Source: Butyrivibrio sp.
Lineage (GTDB): Bacteria; Bacillota_A; Clostridia; Lachnospirales; Lachnospiraceae
DNA length: 17,295 nt
Assembly (NCBI GenBank): GCA_017996845.1
Contig: JAGOGF010000043.1
Span: forward strand, 1 to 17,295
Reading direction: 5' to 3'
The notes under the pieces are model-generated. The model did no database searches. It was not told the DNA's origin and saw only the letters and a program-made list of their open reading frames with translations. The stretch's first letter is position 1; the number at the start of each line of letters is the position of its first letter. The position numbers were made by a program, and so were the translations under genes. This document shows, in pieces, positions 1 to 8,058 of the stretch.

Positions 1-62
1 CACAGTCTTGAGGGGAGTTGTTTGATTTCTGAAGAAAAAAGTACGTATTTATGCGGGTTGTA

Positions 63-77
63 GCGTTTCGCAAACGC
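63..77. repeat. Small hairpin upstream of the LCP gene
   Basis: GCGTTT (63-68) and AAACGC (72-77) form a perfect 6-bp inverted repeat around a CGC loop. Neither strand has a T-run after it, so it does not look like an intrinsic terminator. The remainder of bases 1-127 shows no gene and no convincing promoter: the best -35-like elements, TTGATT at 22-27 and TTGTAG at 58-63, have no good -10 at the right distance. Confidence 0.4.
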
Positions 78-148
78 CTAACTTATATAGTTGTATCAGG
101 GGTGTCAGTAAAATAATTCAGAAGGTATTGGAAAGTATTGGTAGATTT

Positions 149-1813
149 ATGACAGAAGAGCACACCAGCAATAAGCAGGCAGCGGAAATTCAGGATGCGG
201 TTAAAACAGCGGAAGTAAAAACAGCCGATGTTAAAAATGCACCGATAAAAGAAGTAAAACCAAGAGATATGCTGCAGGAAGACAACACACGGGATACAGA
301 AGAACAGAAAGATAAAGAAAGAACGGCAGAGAAACAGGAGTCTGTGGGTAAGCGGACCAAAAAGAAAAAGGCACCGGATCGGGAAGTGAACGAAGCATTT
401 TCGCAGGAAATTGATTATTATGACGATGATGCCAATTACTATGAGGAAGAGGCTGAGACTGATGCGGAATCTGATGATTATGATACAGGTTCGGATAGCA
501 GGAAAAAGCATAAAAGGAAAATAGATAAAAAGAAGCTTCGGATCATTTTTTTCGTGACGGAGCTTATTGTGTTGCTTGTTGTGGTCGCTGCACTTTTTGT
601 AGTATCTAAGATTGAAAAGGTGCAGAAGGTAGATATTCCGGTTTCCAAAATCAATGAGAAGATCAGCGACTCTGTTAAACAGAACACACAGACAGGTCAG
701 ATGAAAGGCTATGTCAATATTGCGCTGTTCGGTGTCGATACACGAAAGGGAGAACTGACCAAAGATACGAGGTCTGACACGATCGTGATTGCATCCATCA
801 ATCAGGATACAGGAGATATCAAACTGGTGTCGGTATATCGGGATTCTTATTTGAATCTGGGAAACGATACCTATAATAAATGCAATGCAGCATATGCAGA
901 GGGTGGACCGGAACAGGCTATCAATATGCTGAATATGAACCTGGATATGAACATTACAGATTTTGTAACGGTAGGATTCGGGGGACTTACAGATGCAATC
1001 GATGCACTTGGGGGATTGGATCTTAATATTGAAGATGCAGAGATTCAATACCTGAATGACTATGAAAAGAAAATGGCACAGCAGTTGGGCAAAGAATATA
1101 TACCGGTTACAGTATCGGGCCTGCAGCATCTTACAGGACTTCAGGCTACAGCATATTGCAGAATCCGTTATACTGCAGGTGATGACTTCAAACGTACAGA
1201 GCGTCAGAGAATCGTATTGAATGCAATATTTGAAAAATCCAAAAAAGCAAGCGCAAGTCAGCTTACCGCAGTTGCAGATGATGTGTTTGGGGAAGTATAT
1301 ACTTCAATGGATCTGAATGAGATATTGGGATATCTGTCCAGGATCAATACTTATAAAATATCTGATCAGGGAGGGTTCCCACAGGAAAATATGAGAAGTA
1401 CAGGGAGAGTGGGACGTAAGGGAAGCTGCGTGATTCCCGATACATTGGAAAGCAATGTTGTATGGTTACACCATTTCCTATTCGAAGATTATGGATATAT
1501 AGTATCGAATGAAGTAAAAGATTACAGTGCACAGATTGAAAGTGATACCACGCAGGTAAGAACTCCTGCAGTGAGGACTGTAACACCTGCAGCCGCACTT
1601 GCGGCCAGCAGCACAGATGCCGCAGCAGGTATGAGCGGTACAGTGAATCCTGCTGTTGGTGCCAGTCTTACGCCACAGTCTGCTGCAGCGACAGGGACAT
1701 CTGCAGTTACGACGCCGGTTGCAGGAGCAGCGGCCAGTACAGCAGCCGTGCAGCCAGCAGCAACACCTATCAGCGGGACGGCAGCATCTGTTCCTGCAGT
1801 TGCAACACCGTAA
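149..1813 (+). CDS. LCP family (LytR-CpsA-Psr) envelope protein
   Basis: LCP proteins attach undecaprenyl-linked glycopolymers such as teichoic acids or capsule to peptidoglycan outside the membrane. Counting from a possible TTG start at base 128, a hydrophilic, charged region of about 136 residues is presumably cytoplasmic. One membrane helix follows at about 138-160, then the LCP domain at about 195-410. Family signatures are VNIALFGVDTR (Asp204), SDTIVIASIN, VSVYRDSYL (Arg238, Asp239), and the Arg/Asp-rich YCRIRY to GDDFKRTERQR stretch (345-361). The C-terminal 80 or so residues are a low-complexity Ala/Thr/Pro/Val tail, probably extracellular. The start is uncertain. TTG at 128 has AGAAGG only 2 nt away, while ATG at 149 (554 residues) has only a weak GGAAAG 13 nt upstream. 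It is followed 46 bp later by the flavodiiron gene on the same strand. LCP assignment is firm; the specific glycopolymer is unknown. Confidence 0.93.
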   Translation: MTEEHTSNKQAAEIQDAVKTAEVKTADVKNAPIKEVKPRDMLQEDNTRDTEEQKDKERTAEKQESVGKRTKKKKAPDREVNEAFSQEIDYYDDDANYYEEEAETDAESDDYDTGSDSRKKHKRKIDKKKLRIIFFVTELIVLLVVVAALFVVSKIEKVQKVDIPVSKINEKISDSVKQNTQTGQMKGYVNIALFGVDTRKGELTKDTRSDTIVIASINQDTGDIKLVSVYRDSYLNLGNDTYNKCNAAYAEGGPEQAINMLNMNLDMNITDFVTVGFGGLTDAIDALGGLDLNIEDAEIQYLNDYEKKMAQQLGKEYIPVTVSGLQHLTGLQATAYCRIRYTAGDDFKRTERQRIVLNAIFEKSKKASASQLTAVADDVFGEVYTSMDLNEILGYLSRINTYKISDQGGFPQENMRSTGRVGRKGSCVIPDTLESNVVWLHHFLFEDYGYIVSNEVKDYSAQIESDTTQVRTPAVRTVTPAAALAASSTDAAAGMSGTVNPAVGASLTPQSAAATGTSAVTTPVAGAAASTAAVQPAATPISGTAASVPAVATP

Positions 1814-1859
1814 TTGATTACATGTAAAAAGATATTTGATAGAAAAGGGGAATAAAAAC

Positions 1860-3056
1860 ATGATTAATGTACAACAGATAACAGATGATACTTGTTGGAT
1901 CGGTGGAAGTGACAGACGCCTGCAGCTGTTTGAAAATCTTTTCCCGCTTCCCGGAGGTGTATCCTACAACAGTTATATGATCTCTGATGAAAAAAACGTA
2001 TTGTTTGATACTGCTGACATATCTATTTCTGATCAGTTTCTTGAGAACCTGAAATATATGCTTGCGGGTAAGACACTGGATTATCTTGTGATTCTGCATA
2101 TGGAGCCGGATCACTGTTCTCAGATTGCTACAGTAGCAGCACTTTATCCCGAACTTACACTGGTAGGAAATGCAAAGAGCTTTACATTTCTGCATCAGTT
2201 TTTCCCACAGCTTGATGATCTTTCTAAAATAGTGGTACAGGAAGGTCAGACGCTCTGCACCGGTAAACATATAATTCATTTCGTCATGGCACCGATGGTA
2301 CATTGGCCCGAAGCGATGATGGCATATGATGAACAGACAGGGGCTCTTTTTTCTGCAGACGCATTTGGAACCTTTGGCGCGATTGATGCAGGCGTTTTTG
2401 CAGATAATTATGATTATGAAAAGCAGTTTCTGGATGATGCCAGAAGATATTATGCAAATATTGTCGGTAAATATGGCATGCAGGTACAGGCTGTTCTGAA
2501 GAAGACAGAGAATTTTGATATTCGTTTGATTTGTTCTTTACATGGACCTGTATGGAGAAAGAATATTGCTTATTTTCTGGATAAATATCAGAAGTGGAGT
2601 ACCTATACAGCAGAAGATGATGAAGTGGTTGTATTTTACGGAAGCTTGTATGGACATACAGCAAGTGCTGCTGAGATGACAGCAGCTGCGATTCAGAATA
2701 AAACGGGTAAAAGAGTTCGCGTATATGATATTTCAAAAACGCATATTTCATACTTGATTTCTGAGGTATGGAGGTGTGCCACGATTGTACTGTTCTGCCC
2801 GACCTATAATAATGGATTGTATCTTCCGATGGAATCGCTGTTGCAGGATATGAAATCCCTGGGTGTACAAAAGCGTACATTTGCACTTGCACAGAACGGA
2901 ACGTGGGCGCCGGTATCAGCAAAGCTTATGACAGAACAGCTGTCAGCACTTAAGAATGTGAAGATACTTGAGCCGGTATTGACGATCAAGAGTGCATTGC
3001 ATTCTGAAGATCAATCTATGGTGGATGCTTTTGTGGATGCAATTGCAAATGCCTGA
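1860..3056 (+). CDS. FprA-type flavodiiron protein (A-type flavoprotein)
   Basis: Flavodiiron proteins reduce O2 to water, or NO to N2O, in the cytoplasm of anaerobes, with electrons usually from rubredoxin. The 398-residue product has the two-domain class A layout: a metallo-beta-lactamase-like diiron domain (about 1-250) and a flavodoxin domain (about 256-398) with an FMN phosphate loop, YGSLYGHTAS. All diiron ligand positions are visible: His80-x-Glu82-x-Asp84-His85 (HMEPDH), His148 (VHWPE), Asp167 (SADAFG) and His228 (SLHGP). There is no fused rubredoxin domain, so a separate redox partner is needed. The ATG at 1860 is preferred over an in-frame TTG at 1836 because AAAGGGGA (1844-1851) lies 8 nt before the ATG and downstream of the TTG. 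It likely shares a transcript with the LCP gene and ends at the 3076-3176 terminator. Choice between O2 and NO as main substrate cannot be read from sequence. Confidence 0.95.
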   Translation: MINVQQITDDTCWIGGSDRRLQLFENLFPLPGGVSYNSYMISDEKNVLFDTADISISDQFLENLKYMLAGKTLDYLVILHMEPDHCSQIATVAALYPELTLVGNAKSFTFLHQFFPQLDDLSKIVVQEGQTLCTGKHIIHFVMAPMVHWPEAMMAYDEQTGALFSADAFGTFGAIDAGVFADNYDYEKQFLDDARRYYANIVGKYGMQVQAVLKKTENFDIRLICSLHGPVWRKNIAYFLDKYQKWSTYTAEDDEVVVFYGSLYGHTASAAEMTAAAIQNKTGKRVRVYDISKTHISYLISEVWRCATIVLFCPTYNNGLYLPMESLLQDMKSLGVQKRTFALAQNGTWAPVSAKLMTEQLSALKNVKILEPVLTIKSALHSEDQSMVDAFVDAIANA

Positions 3057-3075
3057 CAGGAAAAAATAAAAAAAG

Positions 3076-3176
3076 AAAAGACAGTGTTTGTTCTGCTGAT
3101 GTATTGCTCCAATCGTTTTGTATATAAACGAGCAATGGAGTGATTACAGCTGGAACAGCCACTGTCTTTTTTGTGC
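3076..3176. terminator. Long bidirectional terminator / structured RNA element
   Basis: AAAAGACAGTG (3076-3086) pairs perfectly with CACTGTCTTTT (3160-3170). A T-run follows the right arm, and an A-rich stretch before the left arm gives a T-run on the other strand, so it can end both the flavodiiron transcript and the convergent DUF3048 transcript. Unlike a simple terminator the 73-nt interior is also paired: TGTTC (3089-3093) with GAACA (3153-3157), GCTG (3095-3098) with CAGC (3147-3150), and either CTCC (3107-3110) with GGAG (3137-3140) or ATTGCT (3103-3108) with AGCAAT (3131-3136). Confidence 0.8.
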
Positions 3177-3188
3177 AGAGATTTCTGT

Positions 3189-5021
3189 TTAATGAAAGAG
3201 GACATCCTTGCCATCCTGTGCAACGGCAATGTAAGTTTTACCCGTATTGAGCTGAATTTCATTCCCCTGATCATCATAATATCTGGTTGGTTCATAGTCA
3301 CTGGTCTTTTTCCAGGTAATGTGGATACATTTCCCTTTTGTAAAATAATATCCGTCCTGTGTATCATCTATCATCTGAAATTCCAGATAACCCTTTTTAT
3401 CCAGCTGTTTCCATGTTGTATTCTGAACAATGACGTTGGCAAAAGAGAGCTGCTTTCCGGTCAGCGCATCGACCTGCGACTTTCCATGCAGATACTTCAG
3501 GTAAAGACCGCTTGCGGAATCATATACCAGGCGGGTTTTGGTGTAGGTAAATACTTTTGACAGATCAATTACATCGGCGGTCTGAGCCTGTGAATAACTG
3601 GAAAGATTATTGATACTGTCAGCAAAAGTAAAATGTTTAGCATTATAGTAGTCGGAGCGTAAATCGGTCTGGTAGCCAAGACGTTTACAGGCTTTCAGAA
3701 TTCCGGCTGCTGAAATATAGGCATTATGAGGGACACTTCTGTCTGAAGTACGAAAGAAAAATCCGGCACCGGGTGCTTTTCCACCGGTTCCATATTCATA
3801 GGTACCGGAAAGGTTATTGATATCAGGAGCATCGATGGTTCCTTTCATATAGGCAACCCCGCCGAAATGAATCAGGATGGGATCCCATTCCTTGGCAGCA
3901 TAAATGTAATAGAGACGGCAGCTGCGCAGATTGCCGATCCGGGATAGACTTTGCCAGTCTGGAATAATGGCCATCTGTCTGGAAATACCACCCTCTTCCA
4001 TGACTTCATATAAGATATCTGCGCTGCCGATTCCATAAGAAGGCTGGGCGGCAGAGTCTGTCGGGATCATGACTGCAAGGGGACGCTGATTGGCAAGCGT
4101 GCTACTGACCGGTTCATTTGTATAAACGCTTTTACCGGAGGTTTCGGTGTAGGTACCGGTAATGGTCTTAATATCAGAAGTGATTGTGGTATCCGAACTG
4201 CCATCAGAAGATGCGGTTCCATCAGCAGAATCGGCTGATGCAGCAGCGTAGTGACCAAGGTATTTCCCATAATAACAGGCAGGACTGTAACTATACTGGC
4301 CAAGTGGTGCAGGATGACCTGCAGAAAGAGATTTCCAGGCACTTGATGCCAATATATTCTGCATAACCTGTGCATCCACCTGTGCAATGTAGGTGTTTAA
4401 ATCAAAGGAAGCATTTCCACGGCGTCCCTGATTGATACCCTGTTCTACAAAGTGGCGGAGCAGTTCGGGCGGATTATTTCCGATACTTTGCTGCAAATCG
4501 AGATTATTCTGATAATAATAGGCAGCATCGAATACGCTGGAGTAATCCCGTCCGTTGTAAGTGCTGGCGGTAACCGATGCTGCCGGCCGGTTCAGCAGAT
4601 AAGGATTATCCAGACAGCTTGTAAGAACTTTGTAATAAGCATCTTCTTTTCCGCCTGTTTTGGCCAGATATTCCGCACAGTAGCTTTTTAAAGTCTGATA
4701 ATCCATGGTATAGCCGTTATCCAAAAGCATTTCCAGATTCCGATATGCATTTTTGGCAAGATTTAGAGAGATATCGGTCTGACCAAGTGCATCCTGATCA
4801 CAAAAAGTCCAGTAATAATTTTCCACCTCAGTCAGATAAACCGGAGACCAGGAAATCGTATCCTTGTCAGCACCCAGTTTGGACTGCATCTGTGCGAGTG
4901 TCGTAAAGGTGGTATTGCGGACAAGACTGCCTGCCGCTTTAGAATCAAATGACAGGGAAAACAGCAAAATAAACATTGAAAAAACAAATGAAAAAGCTTT
5001 TATCTGAAATCTTTTTTTCAT
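3189..5021 (-). CDS. Secreted DUF3048 (YerB-like) protein
   Basis: The 610-residue product starts with an export signal (KKR, then a hydrophobic stretch at about 9-24). No lipobox is visible, so it is probably cleaved after the SKAA region or anchored by this segment. The C-terminal half is DUF3048. Signatures are NQRPLAVMIP (311-320), a segment reading ADILYEVMEEGGISRQMAI (334-352), IGNLRSCRLYYIYA (362-375), ILIHFGG (382-388), and the second subdomain around ITWKKTSDYEPTRYYDDQGN (568-587) and TGKTYIAVAQDG. DUF3048 proteins include Bacillus YerB; their biochemical role is not established. The N-terminal half (about 31-260) is separate, with an FDAAYY motif (164-169), LLRHFVEQG (187-195) and a second FDLNTY (206-211), resembling a module common in secreted proteins of Clostridia. 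A Ser/Asp/Thr linker (261-310) joins them. The start at 5021 is chosen for GAGGA 5 nt upstream; an extension to 5060 is possible but has no good site. Confidence 0.88.
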   Translation of the reverse strand: MKKRFQIKAFSFVFSMFILLFSLSFDSKAAGSLVRNTTFTTLAQMQSKLGADKDTISWSPVYLTEVENYYWTFCDQDALGQTDISLNLAKNAYRNLEMLLDNGYTMDYQTLKSYCAEYLAKTGGKEDAYYKVLTSCLDNPYLLNRPAASVTASTYNGRDYSSVFDAAYYYQNNLDLQQSIGNNPPELLRHFVEQGINQGRRGNASFDLNTYIAQVDAQVMQNILASSAWKSLSAGHPAPLGQYSYSPACYYGKYLGHYAAASADSADGTASSDGSSDTTITSDIKTITGTYTETSGKSVYTNEPVSSTLANQRPLAVMIPTDSAAQPSYGIGSADILYEVMEEGGISRQMAIIPDWQSLSRIGNLRSCRLYYIYAAKEWDPILIHFGGVAYMKGTIDAPDINNLSGTYEYGTGGKAPGAGFFFRTSDRSVPHNAYISAAGILKACKRLGYQTDLRSDYYNAKHFTFADSINNLSSYSQAQTADVIDLSKVFTYTKTRLVYDSASGLYLKYLHGKSQVDALTGKQLSFANVIVQNTTWKQLDKKGYLEFQMIDDTQDGYYFTKGKCIHITWKKTSDYEPTRYYDDQGNEIQLNTGKTYIAVAQDGKDVLFH

Positions 5022-5111
5022 GTTAATCCTCATTTCTGCGTATTCATGTAACGTTTTCACAATATACTATACTACGCCCAGAAAAAAACGGTTAGGTGAA
5101 TTGAAAATTGT

Positions 5112-5140
5112 TTGACGTGTATTATTACATATGGTACACT
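5112..5140 (+). promoter_or_regulatory. Sigma-A type promoter of the lipoprotein gene
   Basis: TTGACG (5112-5117), a 17-bp spacer and TACACT (5135-5140) match a housekeeping promoter at 5/6 and 4/6 positions. The predicted start is near 5147, giving a leader of about 37 nt with AAGGAGGA at 5168-5175. It also rules out the TTG at 5112 as a start codon, since that triplet is part of the -35 box. A matching minus-strand promoter for the DUF3048 gene is not clear, though TATAGT and TATATT occur within 5061-5071. Confidence 0.65.
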
Positions 5141-5183
5141 ATGTGCACATAAGAATCAAGTACATGGAAGGAGGAATTTTTTG

Positions 5184-7184
5184 TTGAAAAAACATGAAAA
5201 TACCCGCAAAATTTCCAGAATAATTGCGATTACGACGGCAATGATGGCAGTACTCATATTGACAGCATGTGCAGCAAAAGGTGCGCCGGCAGCGCAGGAA
5301 TATGTAAGTACAGGATCAGATACCGCGCAGAACAGCTCACAAGAGGCTTCCGGATCAGATATGGGAATGAGTACCAGGTCAATATCACTTTCGGATGCTG
5401 AGAAACTCCGCGGCGGCAGGATGATACAGGAAGATGATAATGATATATATATCTGTGCAAATGGAAAGATTCAGCGATATGATAAGAATGATCTTACAGC
5501 CTGTACCAAAATGTATCAGATCCAATCAGAGGAAGATACGATCACGGGCTATTGTGTAAATGATGGGAATTTATATATTCTTACGACAAATGGTTCTTCT
5601 GACACCGACCTGCTCCTTGTAAATGCAGAGGGAAAAGAGCAAGATCTGAAGAAGTTTTTGAATACCTATATCGGCCAGGTGAATATCTATGATAAGGTAC
5701 TGCATCTCACACATGCGGATGGAGGTGCTTCGGGAACGGAAGATGAAGCCTATACACTGCGGGAAGACGGTACATTGGGGGATGCGGATAACAAAGTGCA
5801 GGAACTGGTAAAAAAACTGCCGGCAGAAGATTATGTGTTAACGGCATATAATGATACAACATCCTATTTTGATGTTGCATATTGTATGGCTGTGTATGGC
5901 AAAATATACAGAATGGATGGAAGTGGCCAAATGGTTGCAGCAGATCCGGCGGATCAGGAATCCCTTGTCAGACCGAAGGTGATTGCGGCGAGTATACCCG
6001 GAAGCTTATACGGAATGACACAGAAATATGCGCTCAGTATAGATGCTTCTTCTGCAGCTGGATGGAAATGTTATCTGACAGATTTGACGGACGGTACACA
6101 AAAGCAGTTTACTGTGGTCCGGGATGCAGCAGGTATGAGTCAATTGCTCGGATATGATGAGGACGGCATTTATGTAAGTATTGCACCTGCAGAAGAGGGA
6201 ACAGATTCGCAGATGGTATACCATACAATGTATTACAGCTTTCTGGATGGCAGCGCAACCGAGCTTTACAGACTGAAGCCCGAAGCCAGTACGGATATCA
6301 CCGCAGGGGTATTTGCGAGCTGCAGTTACGGGGTTCTCAAGAATGGTATCTGTTATGTACGATCTTCGGATTATGATAATGTTGCATTTATGAGAAGTTA
6401 TGCAGATCCGCAGAAAGAGACGAGACTTGGTGGTAACCCATTCTATGAGTCGGGGCTGAAAGAAGCAGGAATAACCCTTCGGCAGTCTGCCTATATGAAA
6501 TATGCAGATGATACAGACAAACAGCCTATTTTAGAGGTAAAGGCTACCATCCCGATCTTTTCAGGGAACGCCGGGGCGGATCAGGTTATGAATACACTTT
6601 TTTCTGATAATGAGAAAAAAGCCGAAAAAGCAATGCTGAAAAATGCGCAGGATTGGTATAAGGATTACGCTGCCACGCAGACGCAGAGTGAGGATAGTGC
6701 GGCAGAAAGCACCACAGATACGATAACGGATTACAGCGGTCTTCCATATGTATTCTACAATATGGTGACGGGGCTTACCTATTGTGATGATCAGCTGCTA
6801 TGTCTTAAGATTACCGAATATGACTATACAGGCGGTGCACACGGGTCAACCTTAAACAGTTATTATGTAATGGACAGGAAGACCGGGCAGAAGCTGATGC
6901 TTGGAGATATCGTTGATCTGAACAGTACAGACTTCAAATCACTTGTTGTAAAATATTTGAAAGAGAAAATCAGTAAAAATCCGGAAATGTTTTTTGAAGG
7001 AGCTGAGCAAAATGTAGAAAGCGGATATCAGAAGAATGAATTTAATTTCTATATGACCAAAGAAGGTGTCGGGGTCGAATTCGGACAATATGAAATAGCT
7101 CCCTATGCAGCAGGAATGCAGGATATCGTAATTCCTTATAATGAGCTGAAGATGAAAGTGGATGTAAATACAGGAGAGTCATAA
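5184..7184 (+). CDS. Lipoprotein with DUF4163/DUF3298 (RsiV-like) C-terminus
   Basis: A 666-residue exported lipoprotein: basic N-terminus, hydrophobic segment, and a lipobox LTAC with the lipidated cysteine at position 29. A Ser/Asp/Gln-rich spacer follows. The middle (about 70-430) is rich in short beta-type segments of the kind seen in surface propeller-like sensor modules, but I cannot assign a family. The C-terminus matches DUF4163 (from about PILEVKATIPIF) followed by DUF3298, with the hallmark YDYTGGAHG and a YVMDRKTGQKL...GDIVDL stretch. In Bacillus RsiV this region is extracytoplasmic and binds lysozyme, but no sigma factor or anti-sigma segment lies here. A peptidoglycan- or ligand-binding surface role is therefore only an inference. 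The start is TTG at 5184 (AAGGAGGA 8 nt upstream); TTG at 5181 is equally in frame. A terminator follows directly at 7196. Confidence 0.82.
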   Translation: MKKHENTRKISRIIAITTAMMAVLILTACAAKGAPAAQEYVSTGSDTAQNSSQEASGSDMGMSTRSISLSDAEKLRGGRMIQEDDNDIYICANGKIQRYDKNDLTACTKMYQIQSEEDTITGYCVNDGNLYILTTNGSSDTDLLLVNAEGKEQDLKKFLNTYIGQVNIYDKVLHLTHADGGASGTEDEAYTLREDGTLGDADNKVQELVKKLPAEDYVLTAYNDTTSYFDVAYCMAVYGKIYRMDGSGQMVAADPADQESLVRPKVIAASIPGSLYGMTQKYALSIDASSAAGWKCYLTDLTDGTQKQFTVVRDAAGMSQLLGYDEDGIYVSIAPAEEGTDSQMVYHTMYYSFLDGSATELYRLKPEASTDITAGVFASCSYGVLKNGICYVRSSDYDNVAFMRSYADPQKETRLGGNPFYESGLKEAGITLRQSAYMKYADDTDKQPILEVKATIPIFSGNAGADQVMNTLFSDNEKKAEKAMLKNAQDWYKDYAATQTQSEDSAAESTTDTITDYSGLPYVFYNMVTGLTYCDDQLLCLKITEYDYTGGAHGSTLNSYYVMDRKTGQKLMLGDIVDLNSTDFKSLVVKYLKEKISKNPEMFFEGAEQNVESGYQKNEFNFYMTKEGVGVEFGQYEIAPYAAGMQDIVIPYNELKMKVDVNTGES

Positions 7185-7195
7185 TCATTACAGGT

Positions 7196-7231
7196 AGCAT
7201 CAGATCGGAAAAGGCGGTCTGGTGCTATTTT
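7196..7231 (+). terminator. Intrinsic terminator of the lipoprotein gene
   Basis: AGCATCAGATCG (7196-7207) pairs with CGGTCTGGTGCT (7215-7226) as 12 bp including two G-T wobbles, with a 7-nt loop and a trailing ATTTT. The right arm overlaps the stop codon of the convergent TRIC gene (7225-7227). There is no T-run on the minus side, so it should act only on plus-strand transcripts. Confidence 0.75.
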
Positions 7232-7866
7232 CTGATATGGGGAAGATTCCATTTATAATGCGCAGCAAGGCAGCGGATCAGAATGGTAAGCAAAAAGCCA
7301 ATTAAAATCGCATGATTTTGTCCCATTAGGGGCCAGCAGATCCCGGCAGCAAGCGCACCGAGAATAGAAGCAATTGCATATATATGGCGTACAAAAATAT
7401 AAGGCATCTCATCTGCAAGAATATCACGTATGATTCCGCCGCCGACACCGGTGATTGTACCAAGAAAGACAACCAGAAAAAGGCTTTTTTGATCACCCAT
7501 CTGCATTCCGGCACTGACACCATCAACGGTAAAAGCAGCAAGACCAAGCGTATCAAACCAAAATAAAAGCTTTTCTGTAATAGCTGCAATGTTGCGTTTG
7601 CTGATACCTTTATTAAAATACAGAAACAGAAATGCCAGATTGGCAGTCAGTACGGATATAATGAAATAAAGCGGATTTCGAAACATAACAGGTGGGATTT
7701 CACCAATCAGAAGGTCTCTGATCACACCACCTCCGGTAGCTGTAACAAGTGCAAGAATATTGATTCCGAAAGCATCCATATCTTTACGGACAGCAACCAT
7801 TACCCCGGAAATGGCAAAGGCAATTGTTCCGATAATATCCATATAAAAAATAAAAGAAGGTGTCAT
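7225..7866 (-). CDS. TRIC/UPF0126 family membrane protein (YicG-like)
   Basis: A 213-residue membrane protein of the trimeric intracellular cation channel family, formerly UPF0126. The internal duplication typical of the family is clear: TATGGGVIRDLL (43-54, followed by a PP at 58-59) and TGVGGGIIRDIL (139-150, followed by MPYIF). The Gly-Gly-Gly and Arg-Asp pairs are at 45-47/50-51 and 142-144/147-148. About seven hydrophobic segments cover most of the chain. Bacterial homologues have been studied as K+ channels by structure, while some are annotated as glycine-related transporters; the substrate here is not decidable. The start has a modest GAGGTTT site about 6 nt upstream. It stands alone on the minus strand, convergent with the lipoprotein gene and divergent from the AI-2E gene. 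A TATAAT (minus strand, 7930-7935) could be its -10 box, but no good -35 is seen. Confidence 0.9.
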   Translation of the reverse strand: MTPSFIFYMDIIGTIAFAISGVMVAVRKDMDAFGINILALVTATGGGVIRDLLIGEIPPVMFRNPLYFIISVLTANLAFLFLYFNKGISKRNIAAITEKLLFWFDTLGLAAFTVDGVSAGMQMGDQKSLFLVVFLGTITGVGGGIIRDILADEMPYIFVRHIYAIASILGALAAGICWPLMGQNHAILIGFLLTILIRCLAAHYKWNLPHIRK

Positions 7867-7981
7867 TTGTAAACCTCAACAGCTTATTTGATTGAAAGAT
7901 CAGGTAAAAGCTATATTTATTCTTATATAATTATAGCGAATCATGAATCATATGGAAATATAATATTTTATAGATTCTTAA

Positions 7982-8010
7982 TTGACTTGTGCAGTTGAAT
8001 GAGGAAGAAT
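7982..8010 (+). promoter_or_regulatory. Possible promoter for the AI-2E transporter
   Basis: TTGACT (7982-7987) is a good -35 box. At 17 bp the -10 would be AAGAAT (8005-8010), a 4/6 match. A better looking TACAAT at 8011-8016 is too far (23 bp). The rest of the 192-bp gap between the divergent TRIC and AI-2E genes is AT-rich with no further feature. Confidence 0.4.
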
Positions 8011-8058
8011 TACAATAGGTTATGTATGACATCAGAAATATTCCGGAGGAATCAGAAA

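Noticed and set aside
83..1129. Minus-strand frame of 348 codons opposite the LCP gene
   Set aside because: Its product has no recognisable domain and an odd Cys/Ile/Phe-rich make-up expected from the antisense of this coding region; the plus-strand LCP match is unambiguous.
1478..1861. Cys/Arg-rich minus-strand frame of 127 codons
   Set aside because: The composition is the direct antisense of the GCA-rich Ala tail of the LCP gene, so it is an artefact of low complexity.
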